This document shows, in pieces, positions 1 through 5,572 of a DNA stretch of 7,062 nt (position 1 is the stretch's first letter; each line of letters starts with the position of its first letter). Source of the stretch: an uncultured Lachnospiraceae bacterium (GTDB taxonomy: Bacteria; Bacillota; Clostridia; Lachnospirales; Lachnospiraceae); assembly GCA_947177925.1 (NCBI GenBank), contig CAMWWJ010000176.1, positions 1 to 7,062 of the forward strand. Reading direction: 5' to 3'. The position numbers and the translations under genes are program-made. The notes under the pieces are model-generated. The model had not been told where the DNA came from and searched no databases. It saw only the letters and a list, made by a program, of their open reading frames with translations.

Positions 1-1053
1 TTCCGTATCCATGTCGTTTCGATCCTTCCAGGTTTCCCGGATTAAATGACGGCGGTTGGAGGTTGCATAAATTAGTATGTTTTGAGGTTTTGTTTCCACT
101 CCGCCTTCAATGACTGCTTTTAAGAATTTGTATTCTGTTTCAAAGTCTTCAAAAGATAAATCGTCCATATAGATGATGAATTTGTAATTACGGTTTTTAA
201 TCTGGGCAATCACCTGGGACAAATGCTTAAATTGGTGTTTATAAATTTCAATCATGCGAAGTCCGTCCTTGTAAAATTCATTGACGATTGCTTTGATGCT
301 GGTAGATTTACCAGTGCCGCTGTCGCCAAATAAAAGCACATTGTTTGCTTTTTTACCTTCTACAAATGCTTTTGTATTGTCAACCAGCTTTTTTTTCTGA
401 ATCTCATAGCCAATCAAATCGTCTAAGACCACTTTATCCATGTTATTGATTGCCTGGAATAAAATTTGATTATTTTGAACTGCCTGAATGCGGAATGCCT
501 TGTTCAGACCAAATGCACCTACACCGTAATCTTTGTAAAAGGTTGTGATGCAAAGGAAAAATTCTTCTTCGTCAGCGGCAGATTCCAGTTCCATGCTTAA
601 GTGCTGTACTTTTTCACTGACATTTTTATTGTACATCAGTTCGGGCTTCTCAATTGCTTCATAGTTTGTGATACAGCTAAAGCAGTCAATTCCCAGCTTT
701 TTTTCTAAAGCGCTGAAATCATAGTGGAACAACTGCATAAATATTTTAAAATCATTTTTGGCAAAGTGGTTGACGCTTCCGGTCTTAGCTCCTGTTTTTT
801 CACAAGTAATGCTGAAAGGATTTTCATCCATAATCAGCAAAAAGGTTAAATAATTATGCCAGAGATTTCTGTTAAAGCCATATTCCGTTGCTACCACCAG
901 TATCCGTTTTATCTGCCGGTAAATCCTGTTGATCAATTCTTCTTTGTGAAAGTCAGCGCTTTCAGCTTCTTCACAAATAGCGCTTAATTCCATTAAAATG
1001 GAATCCTTTGGCATATCCCCGTAAATCAATAATTTTGATACTAATCTGTTCAT
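1..1053 (-). CDS. DUF815-family AAA+ ATPase, C-terminus cut by window edge
   Basis: The first 351 residues are visible; the C-terminus lies outside the window. Residues 1-200 are an N-terminal domain of no obvious family with a helical start. The AAA+ ATPase core begins near residue 205, with Walker A GDSGTGKST at 243-251, Walker B FIIYMDDL at 292-299 and a sensor-1-like ATSNRRH at 330-336. The VETKPQNILIYATSNRRHL region is characteristic of DUF815 (PF05673) proteins. These are common in Firmicutes and of unknown physiological role; ATP binding and hydrolysis is inferred from the motifs. The family is usually a little over 400 residues, so roughly 70-90 are probably missing. The ATG start at 1053 is supported by GGAGG eight bases upstream. 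The gene is transcribed away from everything else in the window, so no functional link to the operon is implied. No membrane segment is seen. Family assignment is firm; biological function is unknown. Confidence 0.9.
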   Translation of the reverse strand, partial: MNRLVSKLLIYGDMPKDSILMELSAICEEAESADFHKEELINRIYRQIKRILVVATEYGFNRNLWHNYLTFLLIMDENPFSITCEKTGAKTGSVNHFAKNDFKIFMQLFHYDFSALEKKLGIDCFSCITNYEAIEKPELMYNKNVSEKVQHLSMELESAADEEEFFLCITTFYKDYGVGAFGLNKAFRIQAVQNNQILFQAINNMDKVVLDDLIGYEIQKKKLVDNTKAFVEGKKANNVLLFGDSGTGKSTSIKAIVNEFYKDGLRMIEIYKHQFKHLSQVIAQIKNRNYKFIIYMDDLSFEDFETEYKFLKAVIEGGVETKPQNILIYATSNRRHLIRETWKDRNDMDTE

Positions 1054-1107
1054 ATATGTGACCTCCGAATAATTTTGATGAAATGTTCAAACTGGTATCA
1101 ATCCAAG

Positions 1108-1116
1108 ATTATCACA
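1108..1116 (-). promoter_or_regulatory. Candidate extended -10 promoter of the DUF815 gene
   Basis: On the minus strand TG-T-GATAAT reads as an extended -10 element (hexamer 1108-1113, TG at 1115-1116), about 55 bases before the start codon. No convincing -35 hexamer lies 16-18 bases further upstream. This is the best promoter candidate for the gene but remains a weak prediction. Confidence 0.3.
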
Positions 1117-1196
1117 TTTGTAATAGGAAAGGGCGTGATGATCTGATTGTATAGTATCGTTGCAGTTTTGACCAGCGCTGGGACTGCAAAGTATGT

Positions 1197-1225
1197 TTGA
1201 CATTTCTCTGAATATTGCGTATAAT
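1197..1225 (+). promoter_or_regulatory. Consensus sigma-A promoter of the antitoxin RNA, copy 1
   Basis: TTGACA (1197-1202) and TATAAT (1220-1225) are both perfect consensus hexamers separated by exactly 17 bases. This predicts very strong constitutive transcription starting near A1232. The same promoter with the same spacing recurs in copy 2, with only two changes, both in the spacer. A strong antitoxin promoter opposite a weaker toxin promoter is the usual design of type I toxin-antitoxin loci. Confidence 0.92.
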
Positions 1226-1231
1226 ATGCTT

Positions 1232-1347
1232 AACAGGACAGCCGGAAGGTAAGTGCACATTACCCGTCTCGGCGCAATTTAATCTTTAACTATTTGAAAT
1301 AGCCGTTCCTAAACTTTGCGAGAGCAGGACGGCTATTTCTTATTTTT
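1232..1347 (+). ncRNA. Putative type I antitoxin RNA, copy 1 (about 116 nt)
   Basis: The RNA is bounded by a perfect promoter and an intrinsic terminator and contains no credible ORF. Its 5' part folds as a two-tier hairpin. An outer stem GCCGG (1241-1245) pairs with 1269-1273. An inner stem GGTAA (1248-1252) pairs with TTACC (1260-1264) and closes a seven-base loop holding GTGCAC. The 3' terminator overlaps the last codons of the convergent toxin ORF (1333-1416), so the RNA is antisense to the 3' end of the toxin mRNA. This arrangement resembles txpA/RatA and bsrG/SR4 of Bacillus subtilis, where the antisense RNA triggers degradation or blocks translation of the toxin message. The ends are predicted from the promoter and terminator, not measured. 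Assignment as an antitoxin is inference from layout. Confidence 0.8.
1296..1347 (+). terminator. Intrinsic terminator of the antitoxin RNA, copy 1
   Basis: GAAATAGCCGTTC (1296-1308) pairs with GGACGGCTATTTC (1327-1339) as a 13-bp stem with one G-U pair and an 18-base loop. TTATTTTT follows at 1340-1347. The 3' arm contains the stop codon of the minus-strand toxin ORF. On the minus strand the hairpin is followed by AAATAGTTAAAG rather than a T-run, so it is probably a good terminator only for the plus strand. Confidence 0.88.
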
Positions 1348-1416
1348 CATGTTCAGAATGGAGACTACCAGCAATGCAGCTGTTAAAATAACCATAAATT
1401 CTTCATATGTACTCAT
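1333..1416 (-). CDS. Small holin-like type I toxin peptide, 27 residues
   Basis: The ORF reads ATG to TAG and encodes a 27-residue peptide beginning MSTYEEFMVIL and ending NMKNKK. Residues 8-21 form a single hydrophobic membrane helix, followed by a short basic tail. This is the architecture of the putative holin-like toxin family (Hol_Tox-type), related in style to TxpA and BsrG, whose members insert in the membrane and disturb it. AAAGGAG ends eight bases before the ATG and is a near-perfect ribosome site, which supports a real gene despite its size. The stop codon sits inside the terminator of the convergent antitoxin RNA. The C-terminal 14 codons are identical in copy 2. Family assignment rests on motif recognition; toxicity is not demonstrated. 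Confidence 0.8.
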   Translation of the reverse strand: MSTYEEFMVILTAALLVVSILNMKNKK

Positions 1417-1446
1417 AAGCACCACTCCTTTCCGCAGGACACGAAA

Positions 1447-1475
1447 CGGGTGGGAGCACGTCCCCCGGCTACCCG
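1447..1475 (-). other. Hairpin in the toxin mRNA leader
   Basis: On the minus strand CGGGT (1475-1471) pairs with ACCCG (1451-1447), and GGGA (1464-1461) pairs with TCCC (1455-1452). The loop is CGTGC, and AGCCGG is bulged on the 5' side. The hairpin lies 30 bases before the toxin start codon. Its loop GUGC is complementary to GCAC in the antitoxin loop. It does not obviously cover the ribosome site. Confidence 0.5.
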
Positions 1476-1484
1476 GTTAAGCAT

Positions 1485-1554
1485 ATTATTTTTTACACCT
1501 ATGTACTTGTACTGAATGCGGTATCATATTAGCACATTCAAAACGAGTGTGCAA
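1485..1554 (-). promoter_or_regulatory. Candidate toxin promoters (two alternatives)
   Basis: The better candidate on the minus strand is TTGCAC (1554-1549), a 17-base spacer and TAATAT (1531-1526). It would give a leader of about 100 nt. The alternative uses AATAAT (1490-1485), the position equivalent to the antitoxin -10 box in the inverted repeat, but its -35 (AGTACA, 1513-1508) is poor. That choice would give a leader of about 60 nt. Both are weaker than the antitoxin promoter. A short inverted repeat GCACA (1532-1536)/TGTGC (1548-1552) sits within the first candidate's spacer and -35. Confidence 0.4.
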
Positions 1555-1635
1555 GAACGAATCCCAGAAGATATTAAATGCGCTGCAGGCAGCAGCGTAA
1601 GCAAATAACACACCTTAAAGCAAAATTTCCCTCTC
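1555..1635. other. Gene-less stretch with one short hairpin
   Basis: This is the remainder of the 1054-1721 gap, between the toxin control region and the operon control region. It contains CGCTGC (1581-1586) and GCAGCG (1592-1597), a 6-bp hairpin with a five-base loop. No T-run follows on the plus strand, so it is not a convincing terminator. CCTTAAA (1613-1619) is the reverse complement of TTTAAGG (1637-1643). No ORF with a ribosome site and no tRNA or riboswitch is recognisable. Confidence 0.5.
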
Positions 1636-1701
1636 ATTTAAGGATTATTTAATAATTCCCCCCTTATACTTAGTTTCAGACAGTACAAATTCTGTTACAA
1701 T
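1636..1701 (+). promoter_or_regulatory. Candidate operon promoter with tandem regulator half-sites
   Basis: ATTTAA occurs at 1636-1641 and 1647-1652, 11 bases apart, which is one helical turn and the spacing used by OmpR/PhoB-type regulators on direct repeats. Thirteen bases downstream of the second copy is TATACT (1665-1670), a good -10 box with no recognisable -35. The repeats cover the -35 position, as expected for an activated promoter. An alternative -10, TACAAT (1696-1701), is preceded by the inverted repeat ACAG (1680-1683)/CTGT (1692-1695), but it would leave a leader of only about 14 nt. The likely regulator is the one encoded at 4898-5572; this is inference. Confidence 0.45.
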
Positions 1702-1721
1702 AAAAAAGAGAGGAAAAGGCT

Positions 1722-4070
1722 ATGTTTATTCAGATTTTAAAAAAGGACTTAAAGCGGAAAAAGGGAATGAATCTAATCCTGTTTCTGCTTTTAATCTTAA
1801 GCAGTATTTTTTTAGCAGGTGGTATCAACAATCTGCTGCTTACGATGAATGCCATTGATTATTTTTTTGAAAAAGCAAATGTATCCGATTTCTATGCCAT
1901 GACAATGGGGTCAGAAGAAAATGAGAACAGGATTGAAGAATGGCTGAAAGAAGAAGGACTGGTAGAAGCCGTAGACAAAGACTCTTATCTTCTTATTGAA
2001 AAGGAAGATAACAGCTTTGGCAATCCGATGTATCTATGTAAAATCAGACAAAAACAGAATCTGATTTTTGATACAAAAAATCAGCCTGTTTTTTTAGAGC
2101 CGGGAGAAATTGCCATTTCTGTTTCGCAGGCTGAGCAAAACGATATCAAGCCGGGCGATGAGATCAGGTTCCGGGTAGGGGATAAGGAAATTTCCCTTCA
2201 GGTAAAAGCGCTTGTAAAGGATGTGTTGTTTGGTTCTCCTTTTGTGGGATTTAATGCGCAGTATGTTTCGGACAGGGATTTTGCAATGGTAGAAAATGCT
2301 CTTTTGGAAGAGGAGAGCATTATTACGGGATATGGCATTTCTACTTTGGATGTTTTAGAGTTTGAACAGAAATTTTCCAATGAGGGATTTCCAGTAAACA
2401 CCACAATGACTCAGAAGGAACTTCGTAAATGTTACATTATGGATATGCTGTTTGCAGCATTTCTTATGATTATCAGTATATGTTTATTGGCAGTATCCTT
2501 TGTGATTTTAAAGTTTACGATTACATTTACCCTGCAGGAGGAGTTCAAGGAAATTGGAGTCATGAAGGCTATTGGGATAAGCAGCTTTGCCATAAGAGGA
2601 ATTTATTTATGCAAGTATTTTGCGGTTTCTGTGGCAGGAGCTTTGTTAGGGGCGGTTTTTAGTATTCCTTTCTCCAATTTTATGATGAAGTCCATAGAAA
2701 AAAATATGTATATGCCAAGAGCACAAGGAAATTTATTATTATGTTTAAGTTGTGGGTGTATCATTGTTTTGCTGGTAATGGGATTTTGTTATATTTGTAC
2801 GGGAAAGATTAGAAGGCTTACCGTGATGGAGGCAGTGAAAAGCGGCTCCAACGGAGAACGTTATGGCAAAAGCTCCCCGCTCTCTCTGTATAAATCAGGA
2901 AAACTGCCCACCCTGTTCTTTTTAGCGGCAAATGATATTCTGAGCAGTAAAAGAAAATATATTCCTCTTTTTATTTCCTTTATTCTTGGAGTCATCATGA
3001 TTATTCTTCCTTTAAATGCAGTAAATACGTTAAAGGGAGATTCTATCATTACCATGTTCGGAATCGCCAGGTCGGATGTTTATATAGTTAATAATAAGGA
3101 AGAAGCCTATATGAAGGATGGGGATATGAGCAAAATGCTTGCGGATCTTCAGCATATGGAAGAGACATATGCCAAAGAAGGAATTTACGTAAAGCTCTAT
3201 AACGAAATCAACTATTTTCCATATGTTTCAAGTGATACAAATAAGGATAAAAGAAGTATTTTGTCATTGCAGGCAAAGAATTTTCATACAGAAAATTATC
3301 GTTATCTGGAAGGTGAGCCGCCAAAGCTCTCCAAAGAATTAGCCATGACTACAATGCTGGCGGAAGAACTGAATGTAACAATAGGGGATACGGTCTATCT
3401 GCAGTTTGCCAAGGAGAAAATACCGTATATTTTTACGGCAACCTTTGAAAGCTTTAATAATCTTGGGTATTCCATTCGTCTGTCGGAGACAGCGGAAACG
3501 GACTTGAAATATGCCGCCGGTTTTTATGGGATACAGGGGTATTTCCGGGAAGGAACGGATGTGGAGGCAGCGATTTCCAAAATGAAGGAAATTACTCCGG
3601 ATTATGAAATCAAAAATACAAGAGAAAAGATTGCAGCACAGTTGGGAACTGTCATAGAACGAGTGGGTGAGATTAAGCTGCTTACGGTATCTGTGGTGAT
3701 TATGATAAACAGTCTGGTAACGATTCTGCTTTGCAGGACATTTTTGGAGCGGGATAAAGGAGAAATTGCCCTTTTAAAGAGCATTGGATTTTCCAACGGC
3801 TTTCTGCGGGCATGGCAGAGTATGCGAATCGGAATGATTCAGCTAGTATCTGTTTTTTTTGGAATTTTATGTTCGTATCTCTTAAATGATTTGATGATAC
3901 AGTATACCTTTGGAATTATGGGTGCCAGACAGGTGGAATTAAGCATTGTGCCAATGGAGGTGTATGTAGGATATCCTCTGCTGTTATTAGCAGGAGTGTT
4001 AGCGTCGGCTTACTTTGCAACTTCCGGAGTGAAAAAGTTCAGTGTCCGGAAAATCAATGATATGGAATAA
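1722..4070 (+). CDS. ABC transporter permease with two FtsX domains
   Basis: This 782-residue membrane protein belongs to the FtsX/MacB (ABC3) permease superfamily and pairs with the ATPase encoded just downstream. Eight membrane helices are visible, at about 17-37, 242-265, 296-320, 338-358, 412-432, 652-671, 702-722 and 748-767. Two large extracytoplasmic domains lie at about 40-240 and 435-645. Each is followed by an FtsX core beginning with a coupling motif: EEFKEIGVMKAIGIS near 273-287 and RDKGEIALLKSIGFS near 677-691. The layout is an internal duplication of a four-helix unit, so one chain could supply both halves of the transporter. This differs from the 10-helix BceB type, which has a single large loop. 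Such proteins act by mechanotransmission, moving lipids or peptides in or on the membrane; the substrate here is unknown. The ATG is preceded by AGAGAGG. It is the first gene of a four-gene operon. Confidence 0.9.
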   Translation: MFIQILKKDLKRKKGMNLILFLLLILSSIFLAGGINNLLLTMNAIDYFFEKANVSDFYAMTMGSEENENRIEEWLKEEGLVEAVDKDSYLLIEKEDNSFGNPMYLCKIRQKQNLIFDTKNQPVFLEPGEIAISVSQAEQNDIKPGDEIRFRVGDKEISLQVKALVKDVLFGSPFVGFNAQYVSDRDFAMVENALLEEESIITGYGISTLDVLEFEQKFSNEGFPVNTTMTQKELRKCYIMDMLFAAFLMIISICLLAVSFVILKFTITFTLQEEFKEIGVMKAIGISSFAIRGIYLCKYFAVSVAGALLGAVFSIPFSNFMMKSIEKNMYMPRAQGNLLLCLSCGCIIVLLVMGFCYICTGKIRRLTVMEAVKSGSNGERYGKSSPLSLYKSGKLPTLFFLAANDILSSKRKYIPLFISFILGVIMIILPLNAVNTLKGDSIITMFGIARSDVYIVNNKEEAYMKDGDMSKMLADLQHMEETYAKEGIYVKLYNEINYFPYVSSDTNKDKRSILSLQAKNFHTENYRYLEGEPPKLSKELAMTTMLAEELNVTIGDTVYLQFAKEKIPYIFTATFESFNNLGYSIRLSETAETDLKYAAGFYGIQGYFREGTDVEAAISKMKEITPDYEIKNTREKIAAQLGTVIERVGEIKLLTVSVVIMINSLVTILLCRTFLERDKGEIALLKSIGFSNGFLRAWQSMRIGMIQLVSVFFGILCSYLLNDLMIQYTFGIMGARQVELSIVPMEVYVGYPLLLLAGVLASAYFATSGVKKFSVRKINDME

Positions 4071-4102
4071 AAAATAAGTATGGAGAAGAGAGGAAGAAAA
4101 GA

Positions 4103-4876
4103 ATGAGCAATTCATTAGCAGTAAAAGATCTATGTAAGACTTATGTGATGGATAAAAGGCAGAATAATGTATTAAAAAATGTGAGCTTTACCGTGAATGA
4201 AGGGGAAATGGTGTCTGTTATGGGACCAAGCGGTTCGGGGAAATCGACTTTGCTTTATACGGTAAGCAGCATGGACAGCATGACAGCCGGAAGCGTGGAC
4301 TTTTTTGGAAAGGATTTAAGCCATCTTAAGCCAAAAGAGCTGGCAAAAGTGCGGCTGGTGGAAATGGGATTTATTTTCCAGCAGATGTATATGTTAAAAA
4401 ATCTTTCTATTTATGATAATATTATCTTGCCTGCCTATCAGGCGGAAAAAGGCAGAGCCGGGAGAAGCAGGAAGGAAATTAATGAACAGGCAGAGGAGCT
4501 TATGAGAAAGCTGGATATTATACAGGTGGCTGACAATGATATCAATGAGGTTTCCGGCGGACAGCTTCAAAGGGCATGTATCTGCAGAAGCCTGATCAAT
4601 CATCCCAAGATTATTTTTGCGGACGAGCCAACTGGTTCTCTAAATAAGCAGGCTTCCTATGAGGTCATGAAGGAGCTGAACCGGATTAACCGGGAAGGAA
4701 CCAGCATCCTTTTGGTTACCCATGATGTGCGGGTAGCAGCCAAAAGCGACCGGGTGATTTATCTGATAGACGGGAGAATAGAGGATGAATATAAGCTTGG
4801 AAAGTTTCAGGCAGAACAGGATTTAAGAGATAGGGAGCGTACTTTAAACGGCTGGCTTATGGAAATGGGCTGGTAG
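4103..4876 (+). CDS. ABC transporter ATP-binding protein (LolD/MacB-like)
   Basis: This 257-residue nucleotide-binding subunit powers the upstream permease. All catalytic motifs are intact: Walker A GPSGSGKST at 41-49, Q-loop glutamine in FIFQQ near 93, signature VSGGQ at 150-154, Walker B IIFADE at 170-175 with catalytic Glu175, D-loop SLN at 179-181 and switch His207. The short MGFIFQQMYML segment and the ADEPTGSLN motif are typical of the LolD/MacB/BceA export class. A charged C-terminal tail of about 25 residues ending WLMEMGW follows the core and recurs, as I recall, in related clostridial ATPases. The gene begins 32 bases after the permease stop. AGAGAGGAAG precedes its ATG, and there is no terminator between the two genes, so they are co-transcribed. 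Confidence 0.95.
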   Translation: MSNSLAVKDLCKTYVMDKRQNNVLKNVSFTVNEGEMVSVMGPSGSGKSTLLYTVSSMDSMTAGSVDFFGKDLSHLKPKELAKVRLVEMGFIFQQMYMLKNLSIYDNIILPAYQAEKGRAGRSRKEINEQAEELMRKLDIIQVADNDINEVSGGQLQRACICRSLINHPKIIFADEPTGSLNKQASYEVMKELNRINREGTSILLVTHDVRVAAKSDRVIYLIDGRIEDEYKLGKFQAEQDLRDRERTLNGWLMEMGW

Positions 4877-4897
4877 GCATAGGAAAAGGAAAGAGCT

Positions 4898-5572
4898 ATG
4901 GTAGATATTTTAGTAGTGGAGGACGAAAAAGAATTAGGAGAAGTGCTTTGCGATTTTCTGAGAAATGAGGGATATATAACTGCCCGTGTACGGACGGGAG
5001 AAGAGGCTCTTTCCTTTATAAGCGAAAGCTGTGTCAGGCTTGTGCTTCTTGACATCATGCTGCCGGAACTGGATGGATTTCATGTGTGCAGGAAGATCCG
5101 GGAAGAAGATAACGTTCCCATTATCGTATTAAGTGCAAGAGTGGAAAAGGATGATAAGCTGAATGCGTTGCTTCTAGGGGCGGATGATTATATGGAAAAG
5201 CCATATGATATTGATATACTTCTTGCAAAAATCCGCGCAGTCTTTCGAAGAAATTATGAAGAAGGGCAGAAGCCAGGAATGTTAACAATTGCTAACTTGA
5301 AAGCGGATTTGAAAGGAAGAAGGGTGTTTCTTTCCGAAAAGGAACTGGAGCTGACTGCAAAAGAATATGAGCTGCTGACTCTGCTTATGGAACATCAGGG
5401 AAAGGTACTGAAAAAGGAACGGATATTCAATCGGATCTGGGGTGTGGACAGCTTTAGCGAACCATCTACACTGACGGTGCATATCAAATGGCTCCGGGAA
5501 AAAATCGAAGTAAATCCCAGACAGCCGGAGCATATTCTGACTGTCTGGGGAGTGGGGTATAAAATGGTATGA
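4898..5572 (+). CDS. OmpR/PhoB-family response regulator
   Basis: This 224-residue transcription factor has a receiver domain at about 2-118 and a winged-helix DNA-binding domain at about 125-224. The receiver carries the acidic pair Glu8-Asp9, phospho-acceptor Asp52 in LLDIMLPELDG, Ser79 at the switch position and Lys101 in MEKPYD. All functional residues are therefore present. The output domain contains LTAKEYELL, the recognition-helix region STLTVHIKWLREKIE and the closing TVWGVGYKM, all typical of the family. The gene starts 21 bases after the ATPase gene behind AGGAAAAGGAAAG. Its last four bases overlap the kinase start as ATGA, indicating translational coupling and a cognate pair. The probable target is its own operon promoter, where an 11-bp-spaced ATTTAA direct repeat is seen. 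Confidence 0.95.
   Translation: MVDILVVEDEKELGEVLCDFLRNEGYITARVRTGEEALSFISESCVRLVLLDIMLPELDGFHVCRKIREEDNVPIIVLSARVEKDDKLNALLLGADDYMEKPYDIDILLAKIRAVFRRNYEEGQKPGMLTIANLKADLKGRRVFLSEKELELTAKEYELLTLLMEHQGKVLKKERIFNRIWGVDSFSEPSTLTVHIKWLREKIEVNPRQPEHILTVWGVGYKMV

Larger units (their letters stand above)
1186..1378. repeat. Direct repeat copy 1 of the toxin-antitoxin unit (matched part)
   Basis: This segment recurs in the same orientation at 6878-7062. The block 1186-1274 matches 6878-6966 at 83 of 89 positions. The block 1324-1378 matches 7008-7062 at all 55 positions. The stretch between them diverges and is 8 bases longer in this copy. The left boundary is sharp at GCAAAGTATG. The right boundary cannot be determined because the second copy is cut by the window end. 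The repeat holds the antitoxin promoter, the antitoxin RNA and the 3' part of the toxin ORF. Confidence 0.95.
1221..1489. repeat. Inverted repeat at the two ends of the toxin-antitoxin unit
   Basis: The 14-mer ATAATATGCTTAAC at 1221-1234 recurs perfectly as its reverse complement at 1476-1489. The similarity extends inward in imperfect form: both arms then read GG, AGCCGG, GTGC, ACCCGT and TCG in that order. In the left arm the match includes the antitoxin -10 box and the start of its RNA. In the right arm it lies in or just before the toxin mRNA leader. The two RNAs therefore start with similar, not complementary, sequences. Confidence 0.85.

Noticed and set aside
1028..1079. Perfect 12-bp direct repeat AATAATTTTGAT at 1028-1039 and 1068-1079 flanking the DUF815 start codon
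   Set aside because: It is AT-rich and short, one copy is inside coding sequence, and no promoter or binding-site logic explains it; chance is likely.
1172..1181. Perfect 10-bp palindrome CCAGCGCTGG upstream of the antitoxin promoter
   Set aside because: It lies outside the repeated unit and has no counterpart before copy 2, so it is unlikely to belong to the toxin-antitoxin control region.
1186..1500. Interpretation of the repeat as an insertion sequence or MITE
   Set aside because: There is an inverted repeat at the ends, but no transposase, no visible target-site duplication at 1186 or beyond 1489, and the interior is explained by a toxin-antitoxin unit. Mobility is kept only as a hypothesis.
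1581..1597. Hairpin CGCTGC/GCAGCG as a terminator
   Set aside because: The stem is only 6 bp and no T-run follows on the plus strand; it may be incidental.
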